In this document: positions 40,419 through 49,233 of the stretch, piece after piece | Layout: the number at the start of each line of letters is the position of its first letter | Numbering within the stretch: position 1 is the stretch's first letter | Program-made: the position numbers and the translations under genes | Notes under the pieces: generated by a model | Database searches by the model: none | What the model was told of the DNA's origin: nothing | The model's input: only the letters and a program-made list of their open reading frames with translations | NCBI GenBank assembly: GCA_937943045.1 | Contig: CALEBN010000067.1 | Span: 1-64,000 of the forward strand | DNA length: 64,000 nucleotides | Direction of reading: 5' to 3' | From: an uncultured Collinsella sp. | GTDB taxonomy: Bacteria > Actinomycetota > Coriobacteriia > Coriobacteriales > Coriobacteriaceae

Positions 40419-42170
40419 ATGGAAACGATCATCAACGTCGACGATGTCTCGTTCTCCTATGGCACGCAAACCGAGCAGGCGCTCAGCCACGTTTCGCTTA
40501 GCGTGAACAAGGGAGATTTCATCGGCATCATCGGGCCCTCGGGTGCCGGTAAGTCCACACTTGCCGCCTGCCTGTCGGGCGCCGTGCCTCACCACTACAC
40601 CGGCGCCTTTTATGGCTCCGTGTTAGTTGACGGCCACGACACCTGCGAGGTCTCGCTCACCGACATATCGCAAATCGTCGGTAGCGTGTTGCAAGACATT
40701 GACACGCAGATGGTCGCTTCGGTCGTTGAGGATGAGATGCTCTTTGGTCTCGAGAACTTTGGCGTTCCGCATGACCAGATCGAGCAGCGCTTGTGCGAGA
40801 CGCTTAAGACCGTCGGCATTAGCGACCTGCGCGACCGCGAGATCGCCACCCTCTCGGATGGCCAAAAGCAAAAGGTAGCTATCGCCGCCATCCTCGCCAT
40901 GCGTCCGCGCGTCTTAGTGCTCGATGAGCCAACCGCAGCACTCGACCCCGCCAGTTCCACCTTGGTCTTCGAGACGCTGCGCGAGGCAAACCGCGCGCTC
41001 GGCATCACCATCGTCGTCGTTGAGCAAAAGGTCGCTCTGCTTTCGGAGTACTGCAACCGTGTGTTGGTGCTCGATCACGGCCAGATCGCGCTGCAAGGTG
41101 AGCCGCACGAGGTCTTCGCACGCACCGACGAGCTTCGCACCATCGGCGTCGATTGTCCGCGCGTCACGCGCATCTTCAACAGTCTCGAGGCCGATGGCTT
41201 GGTAAGCGGCACGCCCTGTCTGGATGTCGACGAGGCAGAACGCCTGATAACGGAAATCGTCGACCCCGACCGTGCGACAAGCGATACCCAGGCTCCCGCA
41301 GGCTCCCCGCACGCGCCGTCGCTGCGCCCGCATGCGAAAGACGCCGAGCCGGTGCTCACCTTTGACCATGTCGAGTTTTCCTACCCCCATGGAGGCGCCG
41401 CCGTCCACGACCTCAACTTGACGCTCTACCCCGGCGAGCTCGTGGGCATTGTCGGCCAAAACGGAGCCGGCAAAACCACGCTCACCAAACTGCTCACGGG
41501 TTTGCTCAAGCCCGCATCGGGCAGCGTACGCGTTACGGGCTTGGACACGGCATCGGTTCCCACGAGCCGCATCGCACGCGAAGTGGCAACGCTTTTCCAG
41601 AACCCCGACCGCCAAATCTGCAAAGACACCGTGCTCGACGAGGTCGCCTTTGGTCTAGAGCTTGCCGGCATCGACCGCGCCGAAGCCCTGCGTCGCGCCC
41701 AGCTGGTCATCGACCGCTTTGGCCTGCCCGCCGACGAGGCACCGTTCTCGCTGTCACGCGGCCAGCGCCAGATGGTGGCGCTGGCATCCGTTGTAGTGAT
41801 CGAGCCCAAGATCGTGGTGCTCGACGAACCCACGAGCGGCCTGGACTACCGCGAGTGCATGACCGTCATGGAAACGGTGCACACCATGGCAGAGCGCGGT
41901 TGCGCCGTCATCATGGTCTGTCACGACATGGAAGTCGTTTCCGACTTTGCCGAGCGCATCGTGGTGATGGCCAACGGTCGCATCCTCGACCGCGGCCGCA
42001 CGCACGAGCTATTCTCGAACATCGAACTCATGCAGCGTGCCTACGTTGAGCCGCCCCAGGTCATCGAACTCTCGCGCCGTCTGGCATCCACCGTCTCGCC
42101 CTCCTTTACGCAGGTGAGTGAGGTCACCGATATCGTTCGCATTACCGAGGAGATGGTCCGCCGTGGTTAA
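40419..42170 (+). CDS. ECF transporter ATPase, fused A1-A2
   Basis: 583 aa with two ABC ATPase domains. Domain 1 (about 1-240): Walker A GPSGAGKST, signature LSDGQKQKV, Walker B VLVLDEPTAALD. Domain 2 (about 305-550): GQNGAGKTT, LSRGQRQMVALA, KIVVLDEPTSGLD. A 60-residue linker joins them. Energises the S and T subunits encoded on either side. AAAGG 6 nt upstream. Overlaps the next gene by 8 bp. Confidence 0.93.
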   Translation: METIINVDDVSFSYGTQTEQALSHVSLSVNKGDFIGIIGPSGAGKSTLAACLSGAVPHHYTGAFYGSVLVDGHDTCEVSLTDISQIVGSVLQDIDTQMVASVVEDEMLFGLENFGVPHDQIEQRLCETLKTVGISDLRDREIATLSDGQKQKVAIAAILAMRPRVLVLDEPTAALDPASSTLVFETLREANRALGITIVVVEQKVALLSEYCNRVLVLDHGQIALQGEPHEVFARTDELRTIGVDCPRVTRIFNSLEADGLVSGTPCLDVDEAERLITEIVDPDRATSDTQAPAGSPHAPSLRPHAKDAEPVLTFDHVEFSYPHGGAAVHDLNLTLYPGELVGIVGQNGAGKTTLTKLLTGLLKPASGSVRVTGLDTASVPTSRIAREVATLFQNPDRQICKDTVLDEVAFGLELAGIDRAEALRRAQLVIDRFGLPADEAPFSLSRGQRQMVALASVVVIEPKIVVLDEPTSGLDYRECMTVMETVHTMAERGCAVIMVCHDMEVVSDFAERIVVMANGRILDRGRTHELFSNIELMQRAYVEPPQVIELSRRLASTVSPSFTQVSEVTDIVRITEEMVRRG

Positions 42171-42909
42171 CGTCATCGACTACATGCCGGGCGACACGCT
42201 GCTACACCGCCTGAACCCCGTCATCAAACTGGGCCTCGCCGCCGCCATCATCATCGGCATTTTCTTGTCCGACACCTATGTGGCACTGCTGGGCTTTCTG
42301 GCACTCACGCTCGCGCTGGGAGCCTACGCCGGCGTCGTCGACCGCCTGCTCGCGCTGCTCAAGCTACTGATTCCGCTCGCGCTCATCATGCTGGTGCTGC
42401 AGCTGGCTTTTATGCGCGATGGCAACGTGGTGTGGAGCTTTGTCACCGATGAAGGCCTCATCACCGGAACAAAGGCCTGCCTGCGTCTGCTGGGCGTGGC
42501 GCTACCGCTCATCCTGATGCTCATGGTGACCAAGCTCAACGACCTTGCCAACGCCTGCGTCGAGGTGCTGCACGTTCCGTATCGTTACGCCTTCACCTTT
42601 ACCACGGCGCTGCGCTTTGTGCCGGTGTTTGGCCAGGAGATGAACGCCATCATGGAGGCGCAGACCGCACGCGGCATCGAGTATGACACCAAGAACCCCA
42701 TCAAGAAGCTCAAGCTCATGCTGCCGCTGTGCGTGCCGCTACTGATCTCGAGCGTGGGTAAAACCGATGCCACGGCCCTGGCAGCCGAGCAGCGCGGCTT
42801 CTACCTGCGCACGCGCGCGAGCTCGTACAAGCGCTACCCCATCAAGAGCCTGGACATTGCCATACTTATTGTCAGCATTGCCCTCATCGTCCTCGGCTTC
42901 CTGTTTTAA
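42163..42909 (+). CDS. ecfT: ECF transporter T component
   Basis: 248 aa, about five transmembrane segments. The two coupling-helix motifs are visible as TARGIEYD and EQRGFYLR. The start is a GTG (42163) inside the end of the ATPase gene; MVNVIDYMPGDTLLHRL fits the family N-terminus, with GGAG about 10 nt upstream. Scaffold that joins the S subunit to the ATPases. Confidence 0.9.
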   Translation: MVNVIDYMPGDTLLHRLNPVIKLGLAAAIIIGIFLSDTYVALLGFLALTLALGAYAGVVDRLLALLKLLIPLALIMLVLQLAFMRDGNVVWSFVTDEGLITGTKACLRLLGVALPLILMLMVTKLNDLANACVEVLHVPYRYAFTFTTALRFVPVFGQEMNAIMEAQTARGIEYDTKNPIKKLKLMLPLCVPLLISSVGKTDATALAAEQRGFYLRTRASSYKRYPIKSLDIAILIVSIALIVLGFLF

Positions 42910-43034
42910 CCCATCGCCCCCGGCAACCGACAAATGCAAAAGACCCCGGCCCGCATCAAACGAGCCGAGGCCTTACTGTTTACCCAGATAAAACCTACCA
43001 AAATAAACCTGTCCCTTTTTTGGCAGGTCGAGGG

Positions 43035-43781
43035 CTACAGGCGGTAGGGGGCGCCGCTGCGGATGATGGATTCGCGCACCAGGACGTCCATGGCGTCAAG
43101 GGTAATCTCGGGCATCTCCCGGTACTTTTGCAGCACCGAGAGCTCGGTGCAGGCCAGAATGACGCGGTCGCAGCCGCTGCGGGCGAACTCCCACATCACG
43201 CGGTCAAACTTGTCCATATCGGGCTCGCGTCCGGCCTTCACGTCATCATAAATCAGCGACATCACGTCGGCCTGGCGCTTCTCGCTGGGATAGACGACCT
43301 CGACGCCCGCGGCCTCGCACTCGCGCCCATAGACGCCTGCACCCACGGTGCCGTCAGTGCCCATGATGCCGATCTTGCGCACCGGCTCGGACGGCATGCT
43401 CAGGTTGGGATCGAACTCGCACTCCCCCATCACCGCGCCCGCCAGGGCATAGCGCACCGACTCACGCGGCATGTGGATAATCGGCACCTTGGTAAACGAC
43501 TGAATCTGGTCGTAGAAGTAGTGCGATGTGTTGCAGGGAATGGCGATATGGGCACAGCCCAGCCCCTCGAGTGCCCGTGCACATTCCTTCATGGTCGCCA
43601 GCAGCTCGGCATGCTCGCCGGTCTTGATGGCCAGCGTACGGTCGGGCATGGTCGACTTGGAAAGCACCACCATGTCGATATGCTCCTGATCACAGGCAGC
43701 AGCCGTATGACGCACGACCTGGTCGTAGTAATACGACGTGGCCTCAGCGCCCATGCCGCCGATAACTCCCAGCTTTTCCAT
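43035..43781 (-). CDS. Aspartate/glutamate racemase family protein
   Basis: 248 aa. Two-cysteine racemase: IPCNTSHYF (first Cys) and ILACTELSVL (second Cys), N-terminus MEKLGVIGGMGAEATSYYY. ATG 43781 with AAGGAGG 5 nt upstream; a longer frame to 43865 overlaps the ligase stop region without support. Lies 84 bp downstream of a D-aspartate-ligase-like gene on the same strand, so it probably makes D-aspartate for it. Confidence 0.9.
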   Translation of the reverse strand: MEKLGVIGGMGAEATSYYYDQVVRHTAAACDQEHIDMVVLSKSTMPDRTLAIKTGEHAELLATMKECARALEGLGCAHIAIPCNTSHYFYDQIQSFTKVPIIHMPRESVRYALAGAVMGECEFDPNLSMPSEPVRKIGIMGTDGTVGAGVYGRECEAAGVEVVYPSEKRQADVMSLIYDDVKAGREPDMDKFDRVMWEFARSGCDRVILACTELSVLQKYREMPEITLDAMDVLVRESIIRSGAPYRL

Positions 43782-43865
43782 CGCCGCCTCCTTGGTGACG
43801 CCCATGCAATTGCTCGTATCATGCCCGCGCCCGTCCGTTGCAAACCGGGCGGGCGCCGCGCTCAT

Positions 43866-45122
43866 CTACTTGTAATACGTCTTGAACAGCTTAAAGTGAC
43901 GCAGCTTGGTGTGCCACATGCGCAACCAGCGGTTAAAGACAAAATCGCCCTTCATAAACGAAGGATCGGCGGCCTTGCCCTCCTTGGCCAGACGATGCGC
44001 CTTCGCACGCAGCTCGGGGTCCTTGACATACTTGTCAACGACACCCATGGGGACGACCATCCACAGAGCCTCGTCCTGCGCCGTCACAAATTCCGGCTCA
44101 AACGGACGGTTATAGACGTACTCATCCACCACGTACTTGGCAACGTTAAAGCCGCTGTTGGTGACGTAGTAGTTACTGCGGCCCTGACGCGTGTTGAAGT
44201 CGAAGAACTTAAACGAACCATCGCGTTGGTCGTACTTGACGTCGAAGTTGGAGAAGCCCGTGAACTTAAGGTCCTCAAGCAGCTTGCGCACGCCACCCAT
44301 GAGCTCGTCGTTGGGCTCGGTGATGATGCAGGCGTGGTTGCCGACACCATGGGGCTGATGCTCCTCGAGCAGCACGTGACCCAGGCACATCATGCGAACC
44401 TTGCCGTTGCGGTCGGAATAACTGGTAAGCACGCGCATGTACTCGTCGTTGCCGGGCACGCGGTCCTGCAAGATGAGGTCATCGGTGTAGCCACTGGCGT
44501 ACACATCGCGAATGACCTGCTCCAGCTCGGCGCGATCGGCAATCTCGTAGGCCTTCTTCTGGCCCTCGAACTCGTGCTCCCACCACATGATGCCGTCAGA
44601 GGGCTTCAGAATCATCGGGAAGGGAAAGTCGATCTGGTCGAGCACCTCGGCGGAAGCCTCGCCCTGGGCGTTGAGCATCGCCATGGTAAAGGTAAACGTG
44701 TGCGGATAGGGCACACCGTGCTTCTCGCACAGCTCGTAGAAGATCTCCTTCTTCTGGCACTGCTCGAGCATGCTGTAGGGCGCATAGGGCGCGATGACGT
44801 TGGAGGCAAGCTGGCCGGCATCCTGAGCCTGTGCGGCAAGCGCGACGTAGTTATCGCCGCAGCCCATGAGGATAATCTTCCTATCGGGATTGGCCTGTGC
44901 AATGCCGTTGACGGTCTCGATCATGACCGGCATAGTGTCGATATCCACATTGGGCGTATAGTCGATAATCTGGCTGCGGTATGCAGGACCCGTCTGATAC
45001 TTGCCAAAGACCAGGCTCTTGACCTGATACTCCTCGTAGAAGGCGCGCGCCACCGAATAGGCGTTGATATCGCCGCCGAGCAGCACGGGTATAAACTCGC
45101 GCTCTGTAAACTGCAATGCCAT
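43866..45122 (-). CDS. ATP-grasp ligase, D-aspartate ligase-like
   Basis: 418 aa with an ATP-grasp core: FPMILKPSDG (ATP loop), LQDRVPGNDEYMRVL and the metal site FFDFNTRQGRSNYY. The pair ATP-grasp ligase plus Asp racemase matches the Enterococcus faecium Aslfm/Racfm pair that adds D-Asp to the stem-peptide lysine. It may therefore build the peptidoglycan cross-bridge; other ATP-grasp carboxylate-amine ligases cannot be excluded. AGGAAG 5 nt upstream. Confidence 0.8.
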   Translation of the reverse strand: MALQFTEREFIPVLLGGDINAYSVARAFYEEYQVKSLVFGKYQTGPAYRSQIIDYTPNVDIDTMPVMIETVNGIAQANPDRKIILMGCGDNYVALAAQAQDAGQLASNVIAPYAPYSMLEQCQKKEIFYELCEKHGVPYPHTFTFTMAMLNAQGEASAEVLDQIDFPFPMILKPSDGIMWWEHEFEGQKKAYEIADRAELEQVIRDVYASGYTDDLILQDRVPGNDEYMRVLTSYSDRNGKVRMMCLGHVLLEEHQPHGVGNHACIITEPNDELMGGVRKLLEDLKFTGFSNFDVKYDQRDGSFKFFDFNTRQGRSNYYVTNSGFNVAKYVVDEYVYNRPFEPEFVTAQDEALWMVVPMGVVDKYVKDPELRAKAHRLAKEGKAADPSFMKGDFVFNRWLRMWHTKLRHFKLFKTYYK

Positions 45123-45436
45123 GGAAACTTCCTATCATCAACTGCCCGTACGATGGGCGGTCTTTATGCAACTGGTTTATTCTAGCGTGCCAAACCGTCG
45201 CTTCCCAAAGTTCCACCATATCTATGGCAAGCAGGCGCTTATGATCGAGCCCGCAGGGTTCCGTAACGTTAAAGTTGAACTCTATGGTTTCTTAACAATT
45301 CACTATAACTGCAGGTCAAGGCCAAAACCTCAATTTCAACTTGACCCTTTAGAACCTTTAAGGTTCAAGTTGAAGTCGAAAGCAGTAGTAGAATACCTTT
45401 CGAACTATAACCTACGATTGATTGCAGAGGGACTGG
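45123..45436. other. Divergent promoter region with large dyad
   Basis: Carries the promoters of the ligase operon (left) and of the secreted protein (right). The only conspicuous structure is the dyad at 45335-45374. Confidence 0.5.
45335..45374. promoter_or_regulatory. Nested dyad upstream of the secreted protein gene
   Basis: TTCAACTTGA (45335-45344) and TCAAGTTGAA (45365-45374) enclose AACCTTTAAGGTT (45353-45365). A TAGAAT hexamer follows at about 45389, so a bound protein would cover the promoter. Confidence 0.45.
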
Positions 45437-46570
45437 ATGCAGCATTCGAACCATCGCACCGCAGCGCTCATCGCGTCGAAGCCGGCTCGTATCATCACGA
45501 GCGCCGCGCTTGCCGTTACACTGACGGCCGCGCCGATGCTCTCCCCCGTCGCAGCCTATGCCGCCTCGCAGGCAACGCAGGATCAGCTTTCCGCTGCCCA
45601 GCAGAAAATCGAAACCGCCACGAGTGCCTACAACGAAGCCCGCACCAAGCTCGAGGATCTGCAGAAGCAAATCGACACTAACGAGGCAAGCATCGAGAAG
45701 ATCGAAGCCGAACTTCCCGATCAACAGGCCAAGGCGAGCTCCGCCATGCGCGATCTGTATAAGTACCAGAAGGGCACCAACCCCATCGTGAGCTTCCTGG
45801 TCAACGCGCAGAGCCTGGGCGAGTTCATCACCACCTGCAAGTACACCAACCAGATCACGAGCTCGAGCGTCGACGAGATCGAAGAGCTCAACAAGATGCA
45901 GACCGAGCTCGAGCAGAACAAGACCGAGCTCGAGCAGGCGAAGTCCCAACTCGAGACCGAGCAGAAAACCGCCGAGGACGCACTGGCACAGGCCCAGCAG
46001 CTTCGCAGCGAAGCCCAGGCAAAGGCCGAGCAGGAGAATGCCGCAGAGCTGGCCAAGCTCGAGGCCGACAAGGCCGCTGCCGCCGAGAAGCTCTCGGGCG
46101 AGGGCGTGAGCGGCAACAACTCCAACAGCCAGGCCAATAACGCCAACACCACTATCGACACCACGGTGAACAACTCCAATACCGGCAACTCCGATTACGA
46201 CTCGTTTATCAACGAGTGGACGAGTCGCATCGACAACTACCTCGCCGGCTCCCCCATGGCAGGCCAGGGTTACAACTTTGCCGTGGCAGCCTGGAACACC
46301 GGTGTTGACCCTCGCTGGTCTCCCGCCATCGCCTGCATCGAGAGCAGCAAGGGCCTCTATTGTGCCGGCTCCTATAACGCCTGGGGCTGGAGCGCCCGCG
46401 GCGGCGGCTGGCGGAGCTTTGGTAGCTGGAGCGAGGGCGTCTCTGCCCACGTTGCCTACCTGGGCGCCAACTATGGCTCCACGCTTACCCCGGCAGCCGC
46501 CAAAAAGTACTGCCCGCCCACGTGGCAGGACTGGTACAACAAGGTTGCAACCCAGATGAACCGCATCTAA
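45437..46570 (+). CDS. Secreted coiled-coil protein with lysozyme-like C-terminus
   Basis: 377 aa. A signal peptide (KPARIITSAALAVTLTAAPM, cleavage near AYAA) is followed by a long coiled coil (about 45-215, PcsB/CwlO type, rich in Gln/Glu/Lys), a Ser/Asn/Thr linker (about 220-255) and a C-terminal domain with WSPAIACIESSKGLYC and AWGWSARGGGWRSFGSW that resembles a glucosaminidase/lysozyme-like fold. Likely a cell-wall hydrolase needed for septation, controlled by its coiled coil. ATG 45437 has AGGG 5 nt upstream. Confidence 0.8.
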   Translation: MQHSNHRTAALIASKPARIITSAALAVTLTAAPMLSPVAAYAASQATQDQLSAAQQKIETATSAYNEARTKLEDLQKQIDTNEASIEKIEAELPDQQAKASSAMRDLYKYQKGTNPIVSFLVNAQSLGEFITTCKYTNQITSSSVDEIEELNKMQTELEQNKTELEQAKSQLETEQKTAEDALAQAQQLRSEAQAKAEQENAAELAKLEADKAAAAEKLSGEGVSGNNSNSQANNANTTIDTTVNNSNTGNSDYDSFINEWTSRIDNYLAGSPMAGQGYNFAVAAWNTGVDPRWSPAIACIESSKGLYCAGSYNAWGWSARGGGWRSFGSWSEGVSAHVAYLGANYGSTLTPAAAKKYCPPTWQDWYNKVATQMNRI

Positions 46571-46580
46571 GATCAACGTC

Positions 46581-46609
46581 AAAGGGCCCCAATTGGGGCC
46601 CTTTTTCTT
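46581..46609. terminator. Bidirectional terminator
   Basis: Arms AAAGGGCCCC and GGGGCCCTTT. Ends both the secreted-protein gene and the converging kinase gene. Confidence 0.9.
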
Positions 46610-48010
46610 TTACGCGACGGAGGTATCGACGACGCCAGTCGCGTTTGCAATGGCAACAATGATAGTCATTACCAACAAGAGCACACCCATAGCCTTGAGC
46701 CAGAGCTTTGCAAGCTTTTTACCGCGGTATCTATCGAGTAGCTCAAACCGCCGGCGAAGGCGGCGTTTGTCGAGCATCACAAAATGGATGAGCACTACGA
46801 GACCGTCGACGAAGATAAAATACTCAATCGCGAGAAACCACATCGGGTAGTTTTGGTTGGCGCCCGTAGGATGAAAAACGGCAAAATGGCTTCCGGCAAA
46901 GAAAACAAGTAGCGAAAGATAGACGAATGCGTTCCAAATGCGCCCAACGGTGTCGGGAATGCGGGAGAGTAAATTCGGGCGCTCAGGCACCAACGGCAAT
47001 CCGCCCTGAGACTGATCCGTGGGGAGCACGGGCGCAGGGCACACGGCTCGCCGCTCCGGAGGCTCTTGGAAGGAAGCAGCATTCGGCGCGGACGACGGCG
47101 TCGGTGCGGACAACGCATAGGATGCACGCGCAGCGTGCCCTAGCGCCTTCGCGCTTGCAAAGCGCTTGTCCGGATCGAGCGCCATCGCCATGCAAATAAC
47201 ATCGGCAAGCGAGGCGGGGATATCATATGCCTCGCATTGCTCGCGCATGTTCCGACCCGGCTTGGGGTCGGCCCCCGTCAGACAAAAGAACAGCAGGGCA
47301 CCGAGCGCATAGACATCGCTGCGCACGCTCGTCTGGCCAAAACCATACTGCTCGGGCGGCGCATAGGGACGCGTGCCAAACTTAACGGTATCGGCATCGG
47401 CTCCCTCGCGCCACACGCGAGCGATTCCCAAGTCGATAATCACCAGCGATGAAAATGTCATGCCTGTATCGGGCGTATAGTTTGCGCCCGATACGATGAT
47501 ATTCGAGGGCTTTAGGTCGCGATGGATCACCGGCGCAGCCATCTCCCCCGCCGACGCAAAGCCGGCATGGAGCTCCGCAACTGCATCACAAAGGGCGCCA
47601 AACAGCTCACAGGCATAATCGGGCGTCGCACCCAAACGCCCCACCAGGGCCCCGAGCGTTTCGCCTTCGATGTATTCCATGACCACGCAAAGCTCGTCGC
47701 CCACGCGGCGGCAATCGACAATCCGAGGCAAGTGCTCGTAACGTCGCCCAGCATGCTGGGCCGCAAACAGGCGTTCATACGCCCCGCCAATCTGGGCCGA
47801 CGCGTCGATGCGCTTGCGAACAAAGGGGCCAAGAGATCCTCCGCCGGAGCCCTCAAAGTACACGAGCTCGGTCGTCTCGACGTCGGAGTGCTTGAGCACA
47901 CGGTCTACGCGATAGCTGTCATCACGCTCAAGTGACGCCAGGTGTCCGGCGAGCGCAGCGGTCAGCTCATCATCGGAATATGTTGGGCTCTGAGTATCCA
48001 TAGCGTCCAT
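46610..48010 (-). CDS. Membrane Ser/Thr protein kinase
   Basis: 466 aa. A eukaryotic-like kinase domain (about 30-290) has HRDLKPSNIIVSG (catalytic loop), IIDLGIARV (DLG in place of DFG) and RPYAPPEQYG. The glycine-rich loop is poorly conserved (FEGSGGGSLGPFV). After a Pro/Ala linker come three hydrophobic segments near the C-terminus (about 355-460), so the kinase faces the cytoplasm, but there are no PASTA repeats or extracellular sensor. The HTH gene 86 bp upstream is on the same strand. The start could also be the ATG at 48001. Confidence 0.88.
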   Translation of the reverse strand: MDAMDTQSPTYSDDELTAALAGHLASLERDDSYRVDRVLKHSDVETTELVYFEGSGGGSLGPFVRKRIDASAQIGGAYERLFAAQHAGRRYEHLPRIVDCRRVGDELCVVMEYIEGETLGALVGRLGATPDYACELFGALCDAVAELHAGFASAGEMAAPVIHRDLKPSNIIVSGANYTPDTGMTFSSLVIIDLGIARVWREGADADTVKFGTRPYAPPEQYGFGQTSVRSDVYALGALLFFCLTGADPKPGRNMREQCEAYDIPASLADVICMAMALDPDKRFASAKALGHAARASYALSAPTPSSAPNAASFQEPPERRAVCPAPVLPTDQSQGGLPLVPERPNLLSRIPDTVGRIWNAFVYLSLLVFFAGSHFAVFHPTGANQNYPMWFLAIEYFIFVDGLVVLIHFVMLDKRRLRRRFELLDRYRGKKLAKLWLKAMGVLLLVMTIIVAIANATGVVDTSVA

Positions 48011-48096
48011 AATAACGCAGGGCGCGGACGCCCCATGACGCCCGTGCCCTGCACGTTCTAAATATCGTGAACGGCGCTTCCGCCGGCAGCCAACCG

Positions 48097-48519
48097 TTAG
48101 CTCACCGTCTCCTCACCAAAGCGATACAGCTCCTCGTTCACCTTTTGCAGGCTGCAGCCACGATCGATACAGAAAATGATGATGGCGTCACGGCGGTCCT
48201 TGCAGTTGAGGACATTGGCGCCCGCCGCCGACAAGGCGCGGTTGGTCTCCTTGAGCGTCAGCGCCATGGCAAAGGCAATCTGCAGCACCTTATTGCGGCT
48301 CGGATGCCGCGCACCGGTAAAGATCTGATAGCCAAACGTCTCGTTGAGGTCGGCCATACGCACCACGCGCGAGCGCTCCAGCCCCTTTTCTTCCAAAAGC
48401 TGTTTCAGATACTCCGAAAGCGACGGGGCGGTAAAGTCGTGCTCTTTGATATAGCCCTCGATACTCGGAGCATCGAGCAGCTCGTTGAGCAACTCTTCGG
48501 TTAGCTTCTTATCAGGCAT
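48097..48519 (-). CDS. Small HTH-like protein upstream of the kinase
   Basis: 140 aa, helical. A central XRE-like segment (LSEYLKQLLEEKGLERSRVV, then FGYQIFTGARHPSRNKVLQI) is followed by a C-terminal region with two cysteines. GAGG lies 4 nt before the ATG. Probably co-transcribed with the kinase, of which it may be a substrate or regulator (inference). Confidence 0.7.
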   Translation of the reverse strand: MPDKKLTEELLNELLDAPSIEGYIKEHDFTAPSLSEYLKQLLEEKGLERSRVVRMADLNETFGYQIFTGARHPSRNKVLQIAFAMALTLKETNRALSAAGANVLNCKDRRDAIIIFCIDRGCSLQKVNEELYRFGEETVS

Positions 48520-48566
48520 ATGGCCTCACCCCCCAGCTCGCATAGTAACCATGTTTTTAATTCTAG

Positions 48567-49010
48567 TTAAAAACCGCTCACGTCAGAACGTTCCCAGCTG
48601 GCAACCTGGTCGGGAGATACCGTGCTCATCGCTTCGAACTTCCAGGTGCCGCCCGCTTTGAGATGGTTGGTGTTCGCAAGAGCCGTTCCCACCTGATTGC
48701 CGTCTGCGTCATACAGAACATACTCAATCTGAATGTAGCTTTGCTCTTTATCCGTATTATTGGTCAACGTGCCAGTGATCTTATACGCGAACTGATTAGA
48801 CGTATCCCCGGCCTCATCCGAAACCGTATAGGGTTCTTGTGCCTCTTTTTTCTCCTCGACTTGCTGGGTCTGTTCGGCAGGCTTTGCTGCATCACCCGTA
48901 GACGAATCAGACGAGTTGCCGCCCATAGACCCTACGACGCCGGCAACAACGAGCACCACGATGACACCCAAAACGATCTTGCCGATCGGCTTCTTTCCCT
49001 CTTTTGCCAT
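48567..49010 (-). CDS. Membrane-anchored FxLYD-type protein
   Basis: 147 aa. Short basic N-terminus, one transmembrane segment (about 12-30), a Ser/Thr/Gln/Glu linker, then a beta-rich extracellular domain with YKITGTLTNNTDKEQSYIQI and VLYDADGNQVGTALANTNHL, the FxLYD pattern. Function unknown. ATG 49010 has AAGGA 7 nt upstream. Confidence 0.75.
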   Translation of the reverse strand: MAKEGKKPIGKIVLGVIVVLVVAGVVGSMGGNSSDSSTGDAAKPAEQTQQVEEKKEAQEPYTVSDEAGDTSNQFAYKITGTLTNNTDKEQSYIQIEYVLYDADGNQVGTALANTNHLKAGGTWKFEAMSTVSPDQVASWERSDVSGF

Positions 49011-49081
49011 TATGCATCCTTCCCACGATCCGGCTACCGTGCCGGCACACAGCACATCGTAGGAGGCAGCGAACTCAAATT

Positions 49082-49100
49082 CATTAGCTGGGAGCTAATG
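49082..49100. promoter_or_regulatory. Perfect 19-bp palindrome, possible operator
   Basis: CATTAGCT-GGG-AGCTAATG between two divergent genes, 70 bp upstream of the promoter of the ene-reductase operon. Confidence 0.4.
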
Positions 49101-49169
49101 TCGCAACACAGTTTGCCATCTGGCACTCATTGAGTCTTTTTTTCCTTCACCGAACTCATGCCTTTGTTG

Positions 49170-49197
49170 TTGACTATTAAACATTTAGACGTAAACT
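49170..49197 (+). promoter_or_regulatory. Promoter of the ene-reductase/aconitase X operon
   Basis: TTGACT, 16 bp, TAAACT. It would place the mRNA start about 30 nt before the TTG start codon. Confidence 0.5.
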
Positions 49198-49233
49198 GCT
49201 TTGTTACCTTGTCAACATCTGAAAGGAACCTCA

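Noticed and set aside
42930..43020. GGGACAGGTTTATTTTGGTAGG-like text near the racemase end as a repeat
   Set aside because: Only one clear copy is in the window; no second instance to support it.
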